Shown here piece by piece: positions 45,316-57,499 of a stretch of 64,000 bases of DNA. Position 1 is the first letter of the stretch. Every line of letters starts with the position of its first letter. Source of the stretch: Diplodia intermedia (lineage: Eukaryota > Ascomycota > Dothideomycetes > Botryosphaeriales > Botryosphaeriaceae); NCBI GenBank assembly GCA_021495925.1, contig JAKEKT010000003.1, positions 496,001 through 560,000 of the forward strand, written 5' to 3'. The position numbers were made by a program, and so were the translations under genes. A model generated the notes under the pieces. That model was not told the origin of the DNA, searched no databases, and saw only the letters and a program-made list of their open reading frames with translations.

Positions 45316-45850
45316 ATGGCATCGGACCGCTCGGCAAGGCTAAGGGCTTTCCAAGCAAACCGGGAGGCGACAAGGCTGTCACAAGAGAACCTGCGAGCAC
45401 TGGAGGCCACATACTCCGAGGTATGTCAACCAGCACATCGAGCAGACATGGTAACTGACAGATGCGTAGTCGGACACACACTACGCTGAGAACGTGGTCA
45501 GTGCCGAAGGGCAGAGAATGGCCTACCAGGAGATGTGGTGGAGCCAGGAGCAGCCGCGTAAAAGGGACAGCGGCCTCGCGTTCGATTCGGATGAAGCAGT
45601 CCAGAATGACGACACGGGCGTCGAGGGTCTGAAGTTGCTCAAACGACCACGGGTTTCGGTTGAGACACCGTTCCGCAGATACATTACGATCGGCCCAGGA
45701 GAAGACCCGTTCCCGCTCTACGGAAAGCAGGCGATGGAAGGCATGCCGGTCAAGTACGGGAGCTTGGAAGACGTGGCAGCGCGGCGAGATGCGGCAATGG
45801 TGCTCGAGCAAAGCGTGAAGAGGCAGCGGGGAGACCGGCACACCATTTGA
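45316..45850 (+). CDS. Small helical protein of unknown function
   Basis: Two exons (45316-45420, 45470-45850) joined across a 49-bp intron (GTATGT...GCGTAG) give 161 residues. I do not recognise it. The N-terminal third is helical and charged (ASDRSARLRAFQANREATRLSQENLRALEATYSE), followed by HYAENVVSAEGQRMAYQEMWW. The centre is acidic, and the end is Arg/Lys-rich (QSVKRQRGD), which could be a nuclear signal. Composition differs from the surrounding chance frames, and the intron phase is correct. There is no signal peptide or membrane segment. The start could lie further upstream in the same frame. Confidence 0.5.
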
Positions 45851-46553
45851 ATACGAAGCGGCTGTTCCTGTATGTACGGAAACTGTACTCTTGTGTGAGC
45901 ATGCACCAGTGCAAGGAGGAGTTGAGTTGGGATGAGCAGTGACGAGTGACGGGTGCGGTCCGAGAGCAAGCGCGGCGACGTGACACCGGGCCCGCGGCGA
46001 TCCAAGCTCTCCACCATCACGTGCTTATGACCTCATCCGCGCTGAACACCACGGAGCAAGCGGGATGCAGCGGCGAGGAAGCTGCGAGTCGCCCGAGGCA
46101 CAGAGCGCTCACCCGGCACTGCAGCCGGACAAAGCCGGAGGGGAAGTTGCGGAGTCACAGGGCAGGCGCATGTCCAATCGCTAGGCGCACGAATAAGCGC
46201 AGGAGTCGGGAGCACCTGCCTGCGCGCGGTCACCTGCGGCCCAGCGAATATTCGCCTGCCTGAACCTGTGCCTTGCCTTTACCCACCACCCGTCCACGAC
46301 AGACACCCACCAAGCCTCGCCAGATCCACTCTTCCATATGGCCCACCGCGAATCCCACCAGCCCTACGACCTCTGTGATCTCCACCCGCACAGGCAGTCC
46401 AGACTTAATCTGCCCCCGACGTCATTCCAATAAATCCCACCTCACCACCAACATTTCGCCTCCAACCACGCCACCTCGAACACCACCGCTCCCTCCAGCC
46501 GCCGCTCCCGCCGTACACACCCAACCCCGTGTACCGCACGCGACAGACCAACC
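45851..46553. other. Intergenic region, promoter of IFRD gene
   Basis: These 703 bp contain no recognised gene. The part before 46554 is C-rich with CCACC repeats, typical of promoters or leaders of constitutively expressed fungal genes. Confidence 0.55.
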
Positions 46554-48118
46554 ATGCCGGACAAAGACCTCCGCCGCCAGGTCCTCGGCAGCAGCAAGAC
46601 CGTATCGCGCAAAGCCCGCTCGCGCGTCGCCTCGGGCGCCAGCTCCAAGGCAGGCTCCACCACAAACTCGCGCGCAGAGTCCAGGAATGCCAGTCGCGCA
46701 GTCAGCAGGAGCGCATCCGACGACGACGAGGGAAATCTGAGCGACGAAACCAACTGGAGGTAAGCCTTCCCCCTTCGCAAATTTTCGTGCCCCCTCGCTC
46801 CCGTTTCCCTGTCGCGCCGTGGCTGACACACTTTCCCACAGCACAAACTCCATCGACGACATTCTCTCCTCCGAAGATATCGATGCGCCTCCCGAAGTTT
46901 GGAAGGCCCGGCTGGGCGACCGCATGGCTGAGATTATCGACCGCAAGCGCAGCAGCCACGAAGGCCGCGCAGATGCGCTTGCTGCATACTCGTATCTGTT
47001 GAAGGCACACTACGCGTCCGAGGATGTTGAACCCAGACTCGGCGAACTCATGCCCTCCATGGTCAAGAGCGTCAAGTCCGAGACCAGCGAGCGCGAAACA
47101 GTCATGGCTTTGAAAGGTACCCACCTACCTTTGAAGTATACTTCTCAGACTTCGCTAACCCTTCTCCGTAGCCATCGAGTTGACCGTCATAACCTGCCCT
47201 TCCGACCACATCTACGACGCTATAGTCGGCCCAGTTAAGAGGATCATAAGCGACTCTACGTCTCTCCTGTCCAAGGTCGCGGCAATCCATGCCCTCGGTA
47301 CTGCCACCTTCTACGGCGGTGCATCACTCGACGAAACCCAGGAAATCATGGACTACTTCTTAGAGATCGTCGAATCAGATGGCCATTCCATCGATGCTGG
47401 AGACGAAGCGACAGCAGTGGTTGCCGCTCTCGAAGAGTGGGGGTTCCTCGCCACACAAATGGACGACCTCGAAGACAGCACCGAAGCAGCCATGGAAGCT
47501 TTTGTTGAGCAGCTGGACTCGGCGGACGTCGGTGTCCAGATCGCCGCGGGTGAGAACATCGCGTTGCTCTATGAGAAGTCCTACACCGAAGTTGAAGAGG
47601 ACGAGGAACCTTCTTCTGATGAAGCCGAGGATCCGGACGCGATGCGTGGGTCCACGCGTATGGTCAAGCGCTACACTGTATATCGTCGCGAAGATCAACT
47701 CACGCACAAGCTCTCGGCGCTTGCGACGCTGAGGCCCGACGCTGGTCGCGTTGCCAGGAAGGATCGCAGCCGGATGCGTTCCAACTTCAGCGACATCCTG
47801 AACAGCGTGGAGCACCCCACCCGCGGCCCGCGCTACAGCACGGCACTGGACATGGATGACCGTGTTTACGGGAGCCGGATGTTCGTCAAAATTAGCAAGT
47901 ATGGCGAGATGAAGATTGATGAGTGGTGGAAACTTTTCAGGCTCAACGCGTTGCGAAGAAGCCTCCAGGGCGGCTTTGCGACGCATTATGAGAAGAATGA
48001 AGTGGTGTTTGATAGTTTGCCGTAAGTTTCGCTACACGCCCAGACACACAGTTTCTAGCCCACGCTGACTTCGATTTGTAGTATCATGATACAACGCCGC
48101 AAGAATGCTACGAAGTAA
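46554..48118 (+). CDS. IFRD-domain protein (interferon-related developmental regulator)
   Basis: Four exons (46554-46759, 46842-47116, 47172-48021, 48082-48118) encode 455 residues. The N-terminal 70 residues are Ser/Arg-rich and disordered. The IFRD helical repeat domain follows (about 75-330): STNSIDDILSSEDIDAP, RLGELMPSMVKSVKSETSERETVMALKAIELTVIT, and the AAGENIALLYE region. The conserved C-terminal block is FSDILNSVEHPTRGPRYSTA and WWKLFRLNALRRSLQGGFATHYEKNEVVFD. Animal IFRD1/2 act in transcription and ribosome inactivation; fungal members are little studied, so the role is open. The last exon encodes only the Arg/Lys tail. All splice junctions are in phase. Intact. Confidence 0.9.
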
Positions 48119-49066
48119 CGTGAAGGCGATGGCCCTTTGCTTGTCAGTCTATTATGATCGACCCCCAGCTGTCTTCGCACCGACAAAGGAGTCAAGGTCA
48201 AGTCAAAGACCAAAGAAAAAAGGTTCGGCGAGCGAAAAGAGTGGACGAGGCAACATGTGGAGATATCCCTTTCTGTTGGCTTGCACTTATTGGAGTTTCT
48301 CGCGGTACTTGGCAGGGCTTTCTTTATTCCTATACGATATCCTGGGTAGGCTGCATCACATTTAGTTTCCTTATGCTTTTTTGTTTCGTCTTTGCATGGT
48401 AGTAGCTTCAAAACCTATTACATTTCTTGCCTTTAATAGGGGCGGTAGCAAATAGATGGAAAACGAACCAAGAAAAAAAAATGAAAAACGAGTTCATTCG
48501 ATTACTATAATATTGACCGAAATATAAGTGATGGAGGAATGCGTTCGCGCTGTCAGTGCATCTCAGAAGATTACGCCTCCGTCGTCTTACTCTTCGTTCC
48601 AAAACAACTTTCGGCTGCTGCTATGGACGGATGTTGGGGGGATATTCGGCCGTGAGAACGCATGCACGTACGGTACTCGCTATGCTAGTACATGTTACTT
48701 TACATCGCCGAACGCTTGCTACGACTAGATGAGAACAGAGAAAGAGAGAGAGAGAGAGAAGAGGGGGGCGGGGGTGGAGAGAGCCGCTAAGAGCGCGCAA
48801 GATACAAGGAAAACAAGGGGAGTTTCGTTGCCTTTCGTTATTGCTTCAGGACTCCCCGGGTTGCTGCTCTGCAGTGCTCGATGACGATAAGAAGTCTACG
48901 CTGTCATGTGTGTGCATGTGTGTAAGCATTCGCCCGCGTTTCTGCGAAACAACAAGAAGAAGAAGAATAAGAAGGATAAACGGAAAATATCCACGGCAGC
49001 AATTGAACAACTCGCTCAAGCATGCAAACGATGAAGACGCGTGTTTAGTACAGAAAGAAGAAAAGG

Positions 49067-49108
<42 letters not shown>

Positions 49109-49136
49109 TCACCATTTCCTGCCTCGCTGTCGACCC
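48119..49136. other. Convergent 3' flanks with microsatellites
   Basis: This region lies between the ends of the IFRD gene and the histidine-kinase gene. It contains short GA-rich (48740-48760) and GTC (49069-49107) repeats. Nothing else is recognised. Confidence 0.6.
49069..49107. repeat. (GTC)13 trinucleotide repeat
   Basis: Thirteen perfect GTC units end 30 bp 3' of the histidine-kinase stop codon, probably within its 3' UTR (as GAC on the coding strand). It is a likely polymorphic marker. Confidence 0.9.
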
Positions 49137-52100
49137 TTACCCAGCACTATCCACCTTGCTACCGTCACCCCCATCCTCGCCGCCCTCCCCATTCCCGCCC
49201 TCGCCCTCACCCTCTCCCTGTTGCTGCTCCCTCTTCCGCTCCGCCATCCTCCCCAACAACGCGTCCATCTGCGGCAGCAGCTCGGGGATGCGGAACGGCT
49301 TGGTGATGACGAGATCCATGCCGGCGTCGAGGGCGGCCGAGATCTGCTCGCTGCGCGCGTTGGCCGTGACGGCGATGACGGGCACGTGCCCGGCCAGCGA
49401 CCCGTCGCCTTGGAGCGCGCGGATGCGCTTGACGCAGCTGAGGCCGTCCATGACGGGCATTTCGAGGTCCTGTTCGGAACGCGTGAGAGGAAGGAAACGA
49501 ATCGTGTCATGGCAGTTGGGGGGAGGGAACGAACCATGAGACAGACGGAAATGTCGACCAAGGCCTCCGCCGATGATGAAGAGGCTGAGAAGGTGCTGCG
49601 GGCGAGTACGTCGAGGGCTTCGAGACCGTGGTTCGCGATGTGGATTGAGCAGCCTGCGTGGCGGAGTTGCTTGGCAAGAACCCTTTGATTGATGAGGTTG
49701 TCCTGAAAGTGAAGGGAAGGTCAGTTAAAGCGGTCCTGTGATTTGCGTAGATAGAAATATGGTATGGGAAACATGGAATGATGGCCTATTTACCTCCACG
49801 ATAAGCACTTTCAAGTGAGGATAACGGGTCTTCGAGTGAGCTTCTATTGGTTGTGAGGGCGCGACGTTCCTCATTTCCACCTCGCTGTAGTTCCAGCTCG
49901 GGTCCGAGGGGCTAGTGAGTGGCATCATCTCAGCTTGGTTGCTGTCATTTGAGAGTGCTCGCCTCCTTGAACTCGGCCGGCGGAGAGGCGGAATGCGTAG
50001 CGTATCAAGAGGTGAGGGGGGTGGGCTGCCTTCGCTCGGTTCCGACGGGCCTCTTCTCGCCTTGATGTAGAATGCAAAGGTGCTGCCTCTTCCAGCCTGG
50101 GAAGCGACCCCAATTTGCCCATCTTGGAGTTCTGTGAGCTCCCGGGAGATGAAAAGGCCCAAACCAGATCCACCATACTCTCCGTACGTCTTAGGAGACG
50201 CCTGTGAAAATCTATGGAAGAGAAGTTTCATCTCATCTTCACTCAGGCCCTTTCCTGTGTCTTCAACAGCCAGCTGCAGGAAGATTTCCTCGCCCTGGCA
50301 TCCGTCGTCCGGATGGTTGTGCTCAGGCCTCGCAGAGCGGCGAGGTATATAGGCAAGGTTTTCATGACCGGAAGAAGGTTGCCTGAGCGAACCCGACAAA
50401 AAAATTGTAATGGCCCTTTTATCTCGGTCTCGAGTGAATTTGATGGCATTGGTAAGGAGGTTTATTAGCACCTGTAAGAAACGCGAGGGGTCGAGATAGA
50501 CCAGATCAATAGCCAAGTCATCGTACGATTGGTGTATTGATAGGCTGAGCTTGATTTCGGCAAGGGCGAGTTCCGCTTCGTACATCTTGATTGCCCTTTC
50601 AACAAGTGTTACTGGCTGTACTAGGTCGGGGCATATGACGAGGAGCTTCGAATCGAGTTTGGACAGCGTCTACAATAAAGTGTTAGCTGTTACTTGAATC
50701 CTGCTCCGCGGCCGGATCGGGTGAAGAATCTAGTCGCAGGGTTTGATATCAGAGACTGTAATCAGACTGACCAGCTGGATGATCGTCAGTGTATGATCAT
50801 CTACAGGGCACTAAACGACGTACAATATCATCTACAATTCGCTTCTGATGCTGAGCACATAGCACGATAGTCTGAGCGCTGTCGATGATGACTTCCTGGG
50901 TCTCCCAATCCAAAAGCAGGGACTTGTGCAGCGGTTGTTGAGCGATATCTAGGGTTCTTTCTCAGTCTCGCAACCATTTCAGTGGGACACATTGTTTGTT
51001 ACCGGCTTTTTCGAACCCCAAGGCGACAAGGATTCCATCTGCAGACTGAAGTATTGCGGAAAGTGGGTTTCGCATCTCGTGAGAGGTCTACAGCGGAAAA
51101 CCCGTCAGCAGTACCCTATTTGAAAGCTTGCAAGTGGGCAGTATATGTAGTAAAACAAGTTGAGATGCTTCATCCTCGCCTGGATAAAGTACGGTTTAAT
51201 GATAGCGACTGTTTCGGGGGGGGGCTTACCATGTCGATAAAGTTTTCGCTCTGTCGTTTAGTCTCCAGGACATCTTCCAGTCTCTGCGCCTGTAGTTGTT
51301 GACTCCACTTTTGATGAGAGATGTCTGTGAGCCACGCTAAGATGCGTTGAGGGTTGCCGGCTTCATCGTACTTCAAGAAAGCGTTCGCAAGGACCCAGGA
51401 ATGCTCCATCCGATCTTTCTCGTCTGTAGAGCCTGGAAGATGCCACGGCCTCCGAACGCGGAACTCGAATGGTCGGAGATCAACGCCCTGGACAAGCTTT
51501 TCCCATTGCTCCTCGACATACTCGCGGTCCTCGGGAATAACGGTACTTGACCACCGATGCGGATCCCCACCAAAATCCTCGCGTTTGAGGCCGCTCAAGT
51601 CGAGGTAAGCTTCGTTCATCCATAGGGGCTCTGGTTCGTGTAAGTTTTCATGAATGATATGTCATGCCACTTGTGAGACTTACGGCCGTTGAGCTGGAAG
51701 ACAACACATCCGATAGGGGCGCATTCTGCCAATGCTGTGAATGTCGCCTCCCCAGATTCAGCTTCCTGCCTCCGGCGCTCAAGCTCACTAGAAAATTTGT
51801 CATGACGAGAATTGTTTTCCTCAATCATCCGGCGACTCCGGCGTTGCTCTGCGGGCAAGAAGATTGAGGCGACTGCTTTGACGAGGCGATCATTTAGTAG
51901 GCGAATAAAGATTTGATAATCTTCGTCATAGGGACGGCGTGGGTTCATTCCCATTACGAGGAACCCTCGAACGCTGGTGCCACTGAGCGGGGGGATCGGT
52001 AAAACTATAGCGGTTGTACTTAGTTGGCTGAACCCGCGACCCTCAACGCGTAAATCGGCCAAGGGATCCGTCAGGGTTCCATCATCAGCCCGAAGAAGAA

Positions 52101-53667
52101 CTGGCTTCGCTGACGTCCACGCCCGTCTGAAGGGAATCGAGAAGCTCTCGTCACCTTCAGTAAGGCGAAAGTGCGGAACAGCAGCGGGGTGGTCATCAGG
52201 GACACCGACTGTGCTTTCAAGAAAGCAGCTTTTGCACTTCGAATCATCCAAGTCCTCAGACTCATGGTCAGTCTTTTGATCGTCTACCCTGACTGAATAG
52301 AGAAGCGCGTAAGTAACGTCATGCGAGTTGGGCTCAAGGCTCGTGGTTATCAAGTTCCAAAGTTCCTCGATATCTTTCGCAGAGCTCGCCTTCTCTCCAA
52401 GAGTTATGAGAGTGTTCATACGTCTCTCGCCGATCACTTGGTTGGTAGTTTCGACGAACTCATCTAAGGCGCCGATTGCTGTCCCGTCCGAGTCTATTAT
52501 TGGTAACATAGTGAAAGTCCCTGCCCGAGTGATTAACGATTCATCTTTATGAGCTTGCAAGCCTCAATTGAACATCCGTGGCCTTTGGGGGTAGGGGTTG
52601 CGAAATGAAGTTGTGGAAGTGCCGTCACCACTTCCTGACCAAAGAATATAGTAACGACTCTCGGTCAACAAGAAGTCGGTGTTCATGGCGTGCAGAAGTG
52701 AGAGAACACAATGCTTACAGTATGTTTCCTCCAACCCAAAGCCCTTGTCCCTGTTGATACTCAACTGCAGATCCTGTACACGGGTTGCCTTTCCCTGCTG
52801 CATTGCAAGATTAATAATGCTCTTGAGTGGCTTCCAAAGCTCGGAGAAGACATAGGCGGGACCGCGTCCCAGAGCCTTTGGATGATTTTGGCCTATTAGG
52901 GCAAGGCATGCCTCGTTGTAAACGAGGCACATATCGCGACCCCATAACAGCAAGCGGGGGTCCGGGCTAGACAGTATTGTCACTGCTGTCTGTCTGAGGA
53001 GGTCAGGCCAGCCCCTGATGGGACCGAGAGGAGTCGAGGCCCAGTCGTGACCGAGCAGAAAGCGATGATAGGGCGGGAGGTCCTTCGGAGGATCTTTGAT
53101 CCAGTCTAGGCGACGTAATGATAGTGATGTAGAGGCGGGGGGAGCATTTGACTTGTCGGGTTCGGCACCATAGTCTTCACAAGAGGAGGAGTCGTTCAAG
53201 CCGGCTTTCTCCTCCAACTCTTCCGCCGAAGTTCCTGGGAAAGACGGGCCGGGTTCCCAACCCAGCTTGTCGGCACCGTCATACGAGCGGACCGGCCTGT
53301 GAGCGAGGCCAGCCGAGTCATCGACGGCGGTGGCGAACACAACCCTCCACCGGCGGTGCAGCAGACGGCTGGTCCAATTGCGATTACCGAAACTGATGTT
53401 GGAGGCGACGCCAGTTCGCTCCGCAGGCTCGGCGCTGGCATCGAAACTCGAGGCCCAGTCGTGAAAGTGGTCGCCAATGTTCTGGGTGGTGTCGGCAGCG
53501 GAGAGACGGGAAAGATAATCGCGCAAAGCGTCGTTCTGGTAGGAGAGGATGGAGCGGGAGCCGTCGTGGGCATCGAGAATGAAGGTCGGGCGGTCATCGT
53601 TGTCCAGGAAGGAAGTCAGTAGAGACAAGCCATCGCAGGCCTCGCCTCCGCAGCTTGAGGGCCTCAT
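49137..53667 (-). CDS. PAS-domain hybrid histidine kinase
   Basis: Sensor kinase of 1257 residues from eight exons: 53667-52719, 52520-51684, 51630-51230, 51087-51003, 50948-50824, 50669-49794, 49702-49535, 49469-49137. Order: a PAS-like segment (about 25-100); a PAS domain with TPLGPIRGWPDLLRQT and LLLWGRDMCLVYNEACL (about 215-330); a GAF-like stretch (to about 590); a third PAS with its PAC end AWLTDISHQKW (about 596-725); HisKA with phospho-acceptor His732 in TSHEMRNPLSAI; HATPase with N-box LINLLTNAIKF, G1 DTGKG and G2 GGSGLGLFISR; and a receiver with acidic LIVED and phospho-acceptor Asp1148 in CLMDLEMPVMDG. It is a cytosolic multi-step phosphorelay sensor; no membrane segment is seen. 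All junctions are in phase; the 198-bp intron joining EETY to WTFTMLPIID restores the family sequence. The Ser-rich hinge before the receiver is poorly conserved. Confidence 0.93.
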
Positions 53668-54763
53668 CTCCGGGCGGAAGTCGGGCGCGCCAAGTCATGC
53701 GAAAGGAGAGGGCGAGAAGGCCTGGCGCCGGAGCTGGCAGCGGCGCGGGAGGAATGGCTGAGTCCAGGTGACAAAGAACGCGTTCAGGAACATGAGGAGC
53801 TGGCGATGACATAGTGCGCGTGCGCGAACGGGACGGAGCAAGGCTAGGCCATTGGCGCGGTTCTAGCGCCGTCATGGGAAGGCGCGACGGGCGCGACGCT
53901 GGGTGCCTCACGAGCATTTGGCCGGAAGATGGTAGGATTCTTGAGAGCGCGAAACGCAGAGGAGATGTAGCTCTCATCCCGGCCGTCGATCCCAGGCGGC
54001 CCCCAGCGCTCCCCGGCCCTTCTGGCCCGGCGAGCCTCGCCACTGTGCACCAAGTAGCGCGAGGTGCGCTTGGCATGCCCCGGCCGCGCGACGGATTGCT
54101 GTGGCTTCCAGAAGACGTCGTCCTTGGTTGCCACGGCCCACGGCTGGCGCTCGCCCCGCGTCTGGGGCGAGGCCGGCCAGCACCGGACCACGGCGGGAAG
54201 AGGCGACCCTGCAGCTGCAGCTCTGGCCGCACGCGACAACGAGGGGCTGGTGTTGTGCAGGCAGGGCGTAGGGATGAAGCCTGACGTCAAAGCGGGGCGG
54301 CTGGAGGCAGCGGCAGGCGACTGGGACGGCAGCGCGCCCGCTCGCCGGCTGTCGCAACGCGCGCACAACAAGAGGACGCACCGCTGATCTGTGGGCGTCG
54401 CTGCACGATCGACGTGCGCGCTTTCCGGCCGCTTGGGCGACGGCCGCATGCTTGCGCCGTGCGAATCAGCGGGCGGCAGACCACCGGCCGCCGTCCAGGC
54501 CCGCGCCCTGCATCACGCCCCACGCCTTGCTTTGCGCCTCCGTTCTGCTGCACGTCGAGCAGATAATCGCGTGCACGCCCCGCCCTTCAGGAGCTTCAAG
54601 AGCACACCCCTTCGTCTCCACCTCAGCCCAGACACGCCCACGCCGCCTAACGAGCGGAGCCCCCGCTATGTCATTGCGCGCCCTCCCGCTCTCGACTCCG
54701 CTCGGTTAAGCGCTGCTGAAGCTGCCAACCTCGTCCGCCTCCTCTCCTGCCCTCCGTCCCGCC
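53668..54763. other. Divergent promoter region, histidine kinase / SAM-HMG regulator
   Basis: These 1.1 kb are GC-rich with overlapping chance frames. No gene is supported. Presumably it holds both promoters and 5' leaders. Confidence 0.5.
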
Positions 54764-57499
54764 ATGGCTGCCGAGCTGCGCGGCGTCCTCGACCGCATCC
54801 GCCTCCACGACTATCTGCCCGTTCTGCTGCAGAACGGCTTTGATAGCGTACGTCGCCCCCTGTGCCCGGCCGATGCGAATTAACCGCCCTGGCAGTGGGA
54901 TGTAGTGTGCGACATCTCCGAGGACGACATGGCCCACCTAGGCTTCAAACTGGGCCATCGCCGGATTCTGCAGCGCGAGATTGCCGCCACCCGTGGCACT
55001 TCGTACGGCCAGTCGCTGGCCTCCGACAGCACTGACCGAAGCCCGCACGCCACCCCGACCCCGGAAGACTCAAGCCGCGCCCACTCGACCAGTCCGCTGC
55101 GCGCTGAGGAAAAGAAGAAGCGACGATACCGCCGCAAACCCCGCCCCGACATCAACGCCCCCAAGAAGCCCAAGACCGCCTATGTCAACTTCGCCGACAC
55201 GCTGCGCACCGATCCTGCCATCAATGCCCAGTCTTTTGTTGCCATCGCCCGTGAGGTCGGGCGCCGCTGGCAGGCCTTGCCGCCCGAGAAGAAGCACGTG
55301 TGGGAGTGCCAGGCTGCCCGCGACATGCAAGAATACGAGGCGCAAATGGACGAATACAAGACCACCGAGAACTACCGCCGCTACCAGAACTACCTCAAGA
55401 CCTTTGCTCACAACCAGACCCGCCCCAAGAGGTCGCGCTCGGGGCACCGCCCCTCCGCCGAGCACGACCGCAAGTCCAGGAGCAATTCGTCCGACACCCT
55501 CTCCAACGGCACCGAGGAAACCAGCTCGAGACCCGACTCGGGGTCGCGGAAGCATGACGAGTGTCATGTTGCGTTTCAGCTGGCTATGCAAGAGCTCTCG
55601 GTGCGAAGGGACGAAATCATGGCCTTGGGCGTTCCAAGGTTTGACCGTCACAACCTTCCGCACCGAGACAAGACCTCCAAGGCTGCAATGTCGTGTAGGG
55701 TAGGAACGGGTTCCCTCTTCTTCCTCGTGAGGGAGGAGCACCTGCAACAGATGCTAGATCACGTTTACAGCTCCGAAACCATTGAGCCTTTTCCCCTGAT
55801 GCTCGTCTTCCTCCTGGCTGCCGTCGGAGCACATTATGATGTCGAGTGCATGACGGACATCGAGCGCCATGGTCTCTTTGTCTCTGCCGTACTCATGTTC
55901 GAGTCGGATTTCTCTAGCGACCTCGACCACAGGTCCATGTGGGTCCTCGCTCTGCTTTCCATTCACTCTATCCTCGAAAAACATGTGGTCGCGCGACATA
56001 CTGTCGGTGAGTGTTTTCCCTCGCTTGAAGGCCATCGCAAAAGTCATCATCCGAAGGAACATGTATCTACGAACGTTGGGTCTCTTCCATGGGTTGGTTC
56101 TCGTTCTCGTTGCTCAGTCAGCAACGCCTCGTTCCATCGGAGCAATCACGTTGACCTAGATGTTTACCTGCTGCTCAAAGACTAACGATGCTTTAGCTGC
56201 CGGGCTTCAGATTTCCCGGACGTTAGACGCCGAGGAAGCCGACAAAACCGGGGCAATGACTGTGCAGGATGCCAATCGACTTACTTGCACCCTGGTGTTT
56301 ATAGAATGGTTTGTACTTGCTACACCTCGAGGGACTATGCTGATGAGGTCAGTTGGCTGTCCACAACCTTAGGATACAAGGCGGATGTGAGGGCAGAGGA
56401 CATAACGGTATGTTGGCAAGGCCAGCCTGAAATCCAAGCATACGCTTACCGTACCAGCGTGCATGGCCTCCTTTGATGCAGTCGACGTCACTTTCCGACG
56501 CGATTTATATCCAAGGATGTAAGATTGGGCTTGTGTCCAGAGAGATTGCTGAAGTTACTACCCACAGAACTGCCAATACTGTCAGAACTGAGCACATCGA
56601 GCTGCTAACCGAGAAGCTCGATGCGTGGCATACATCATTACCCGCCATCATGCAGCTTGCCGCACTAACAGACGAGAAGCAATGCTCAACTCTGAGCCAC
56701 TATCAAAGGAGGGCCATTCTGATGATACACATGTTTTATCTCGGTGCGATCATCTCGCTTTACCGGCAATTGCTGCTCCAGGCATGCGAAGCCAGGATCC
56801 ACTCCAAATGGGACCTGGACATGCCGTATTCGCAGATCCAGAGCTATCGGACACGTTGCTCGATTGCAGCACAGCAAATGACGCGAATGATGCAGCTCAT
56901 TAGCTGGAGTGGCGCCATGACGAGGCGTTGTTGGGTCATGATGTGAGTAGAGGCTGCACTTGAACCTGCGAACTTGGTGGCTAATCCCTGAACGTAGCTA
57001 CTGGGCATTTCAATCCAGCACCATAATCCTCTTCGGTATTGGCCAGCAAATGATGGATCAAGTCCCTGCTACTATCGAAGAGGACTTCGCATACGCGAAG
57101 GTGTGCGCCGAGATACTCTGTGCCTGCAGCACGGCTGAGCCAGTGGCTGCGAAGTATCTCGCCGTCATCCAACCCCTCTATGATGCCCTTGTAGACAAGC
57201 GACAGCGCTTGCAACGGGGGACGGCCGAACTGGCAAACGCGCCGATGCACGAAGAAGTGCTCAAATCATCGGCTCCCCTCCCACCTAGAGCTTTGACTCA
57301 GTCTACTTCACCACCGGTGGAACTACCCTCCCAAACGCAGCTGACGGCAGAGCCTGCCGACTCAGAGATTATTTCCATCGTCAAGAAACTGTCAGATTTG
57401 CTTGCAGATCCGTTCTCGCTGGGATTGAAGGCAAAAATTCAGGGGGTGCGCGAAACGAGCAATGGAGTCGGAACATATTCAGTCCTTTGGTGGAAGTGA
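54764..57499 (+). CDS. SAM + HMG-box + fungal regulatory-domain transcription factor
   Basis: Six exons (54764-54847, 54896-56006, 56197-56308, 56353-56407, 56482-56942, 56998-57499) encode 774 residues. Residues 5-60 form a SAM domain: IRLHDYLPVLLQNGFDS-WDVVCDISEDDMAHLGF and LGHRRILQREIA. A basic linker (KKKRRYRRKPRP) leads to an HMG box at about 116-186 (APKKPKTAYVNF, REVGRRWQALPPEKKHVWE). From about residue 295 a fungal transcription-factor regulatory domain follows (GSLFFLVREEHLQQMLDHVYSS, LMLVFLLAAVGAHYD). The splices at 56007-56196 and 56309-56352 restore family-like sequence (KHVVARHTV-AAGLQISRTL and FIEC-WLSTTLGY). The role and targets are unknown; DNA binding by the HMG box and protein contacts by SAM are expected. 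There is no Zn2Cys6 cluster, although the regulatory domain is usually paired with one. Confidence 0.88.

Noticed and set aside
52521..52718. Possible extra exon within the 198-bp histidine-kinase intron (open frame continues to a stop)
   Set aside because: Direct splicing EETY to WTFTMLPIID restores the family sequence without a gap, so the frame is intronic.
55990..56196. Possible extra exon within the 190-bp intron of the SAM-HMG gene (an AIAKVIIRRNMYLRTLGLFH-like reading)
   Set aside because: Splicing 56006 to 56197 gives the expected regulatory-domain helix, and the intron has a clear CTAAC branch motif near its acceptor.
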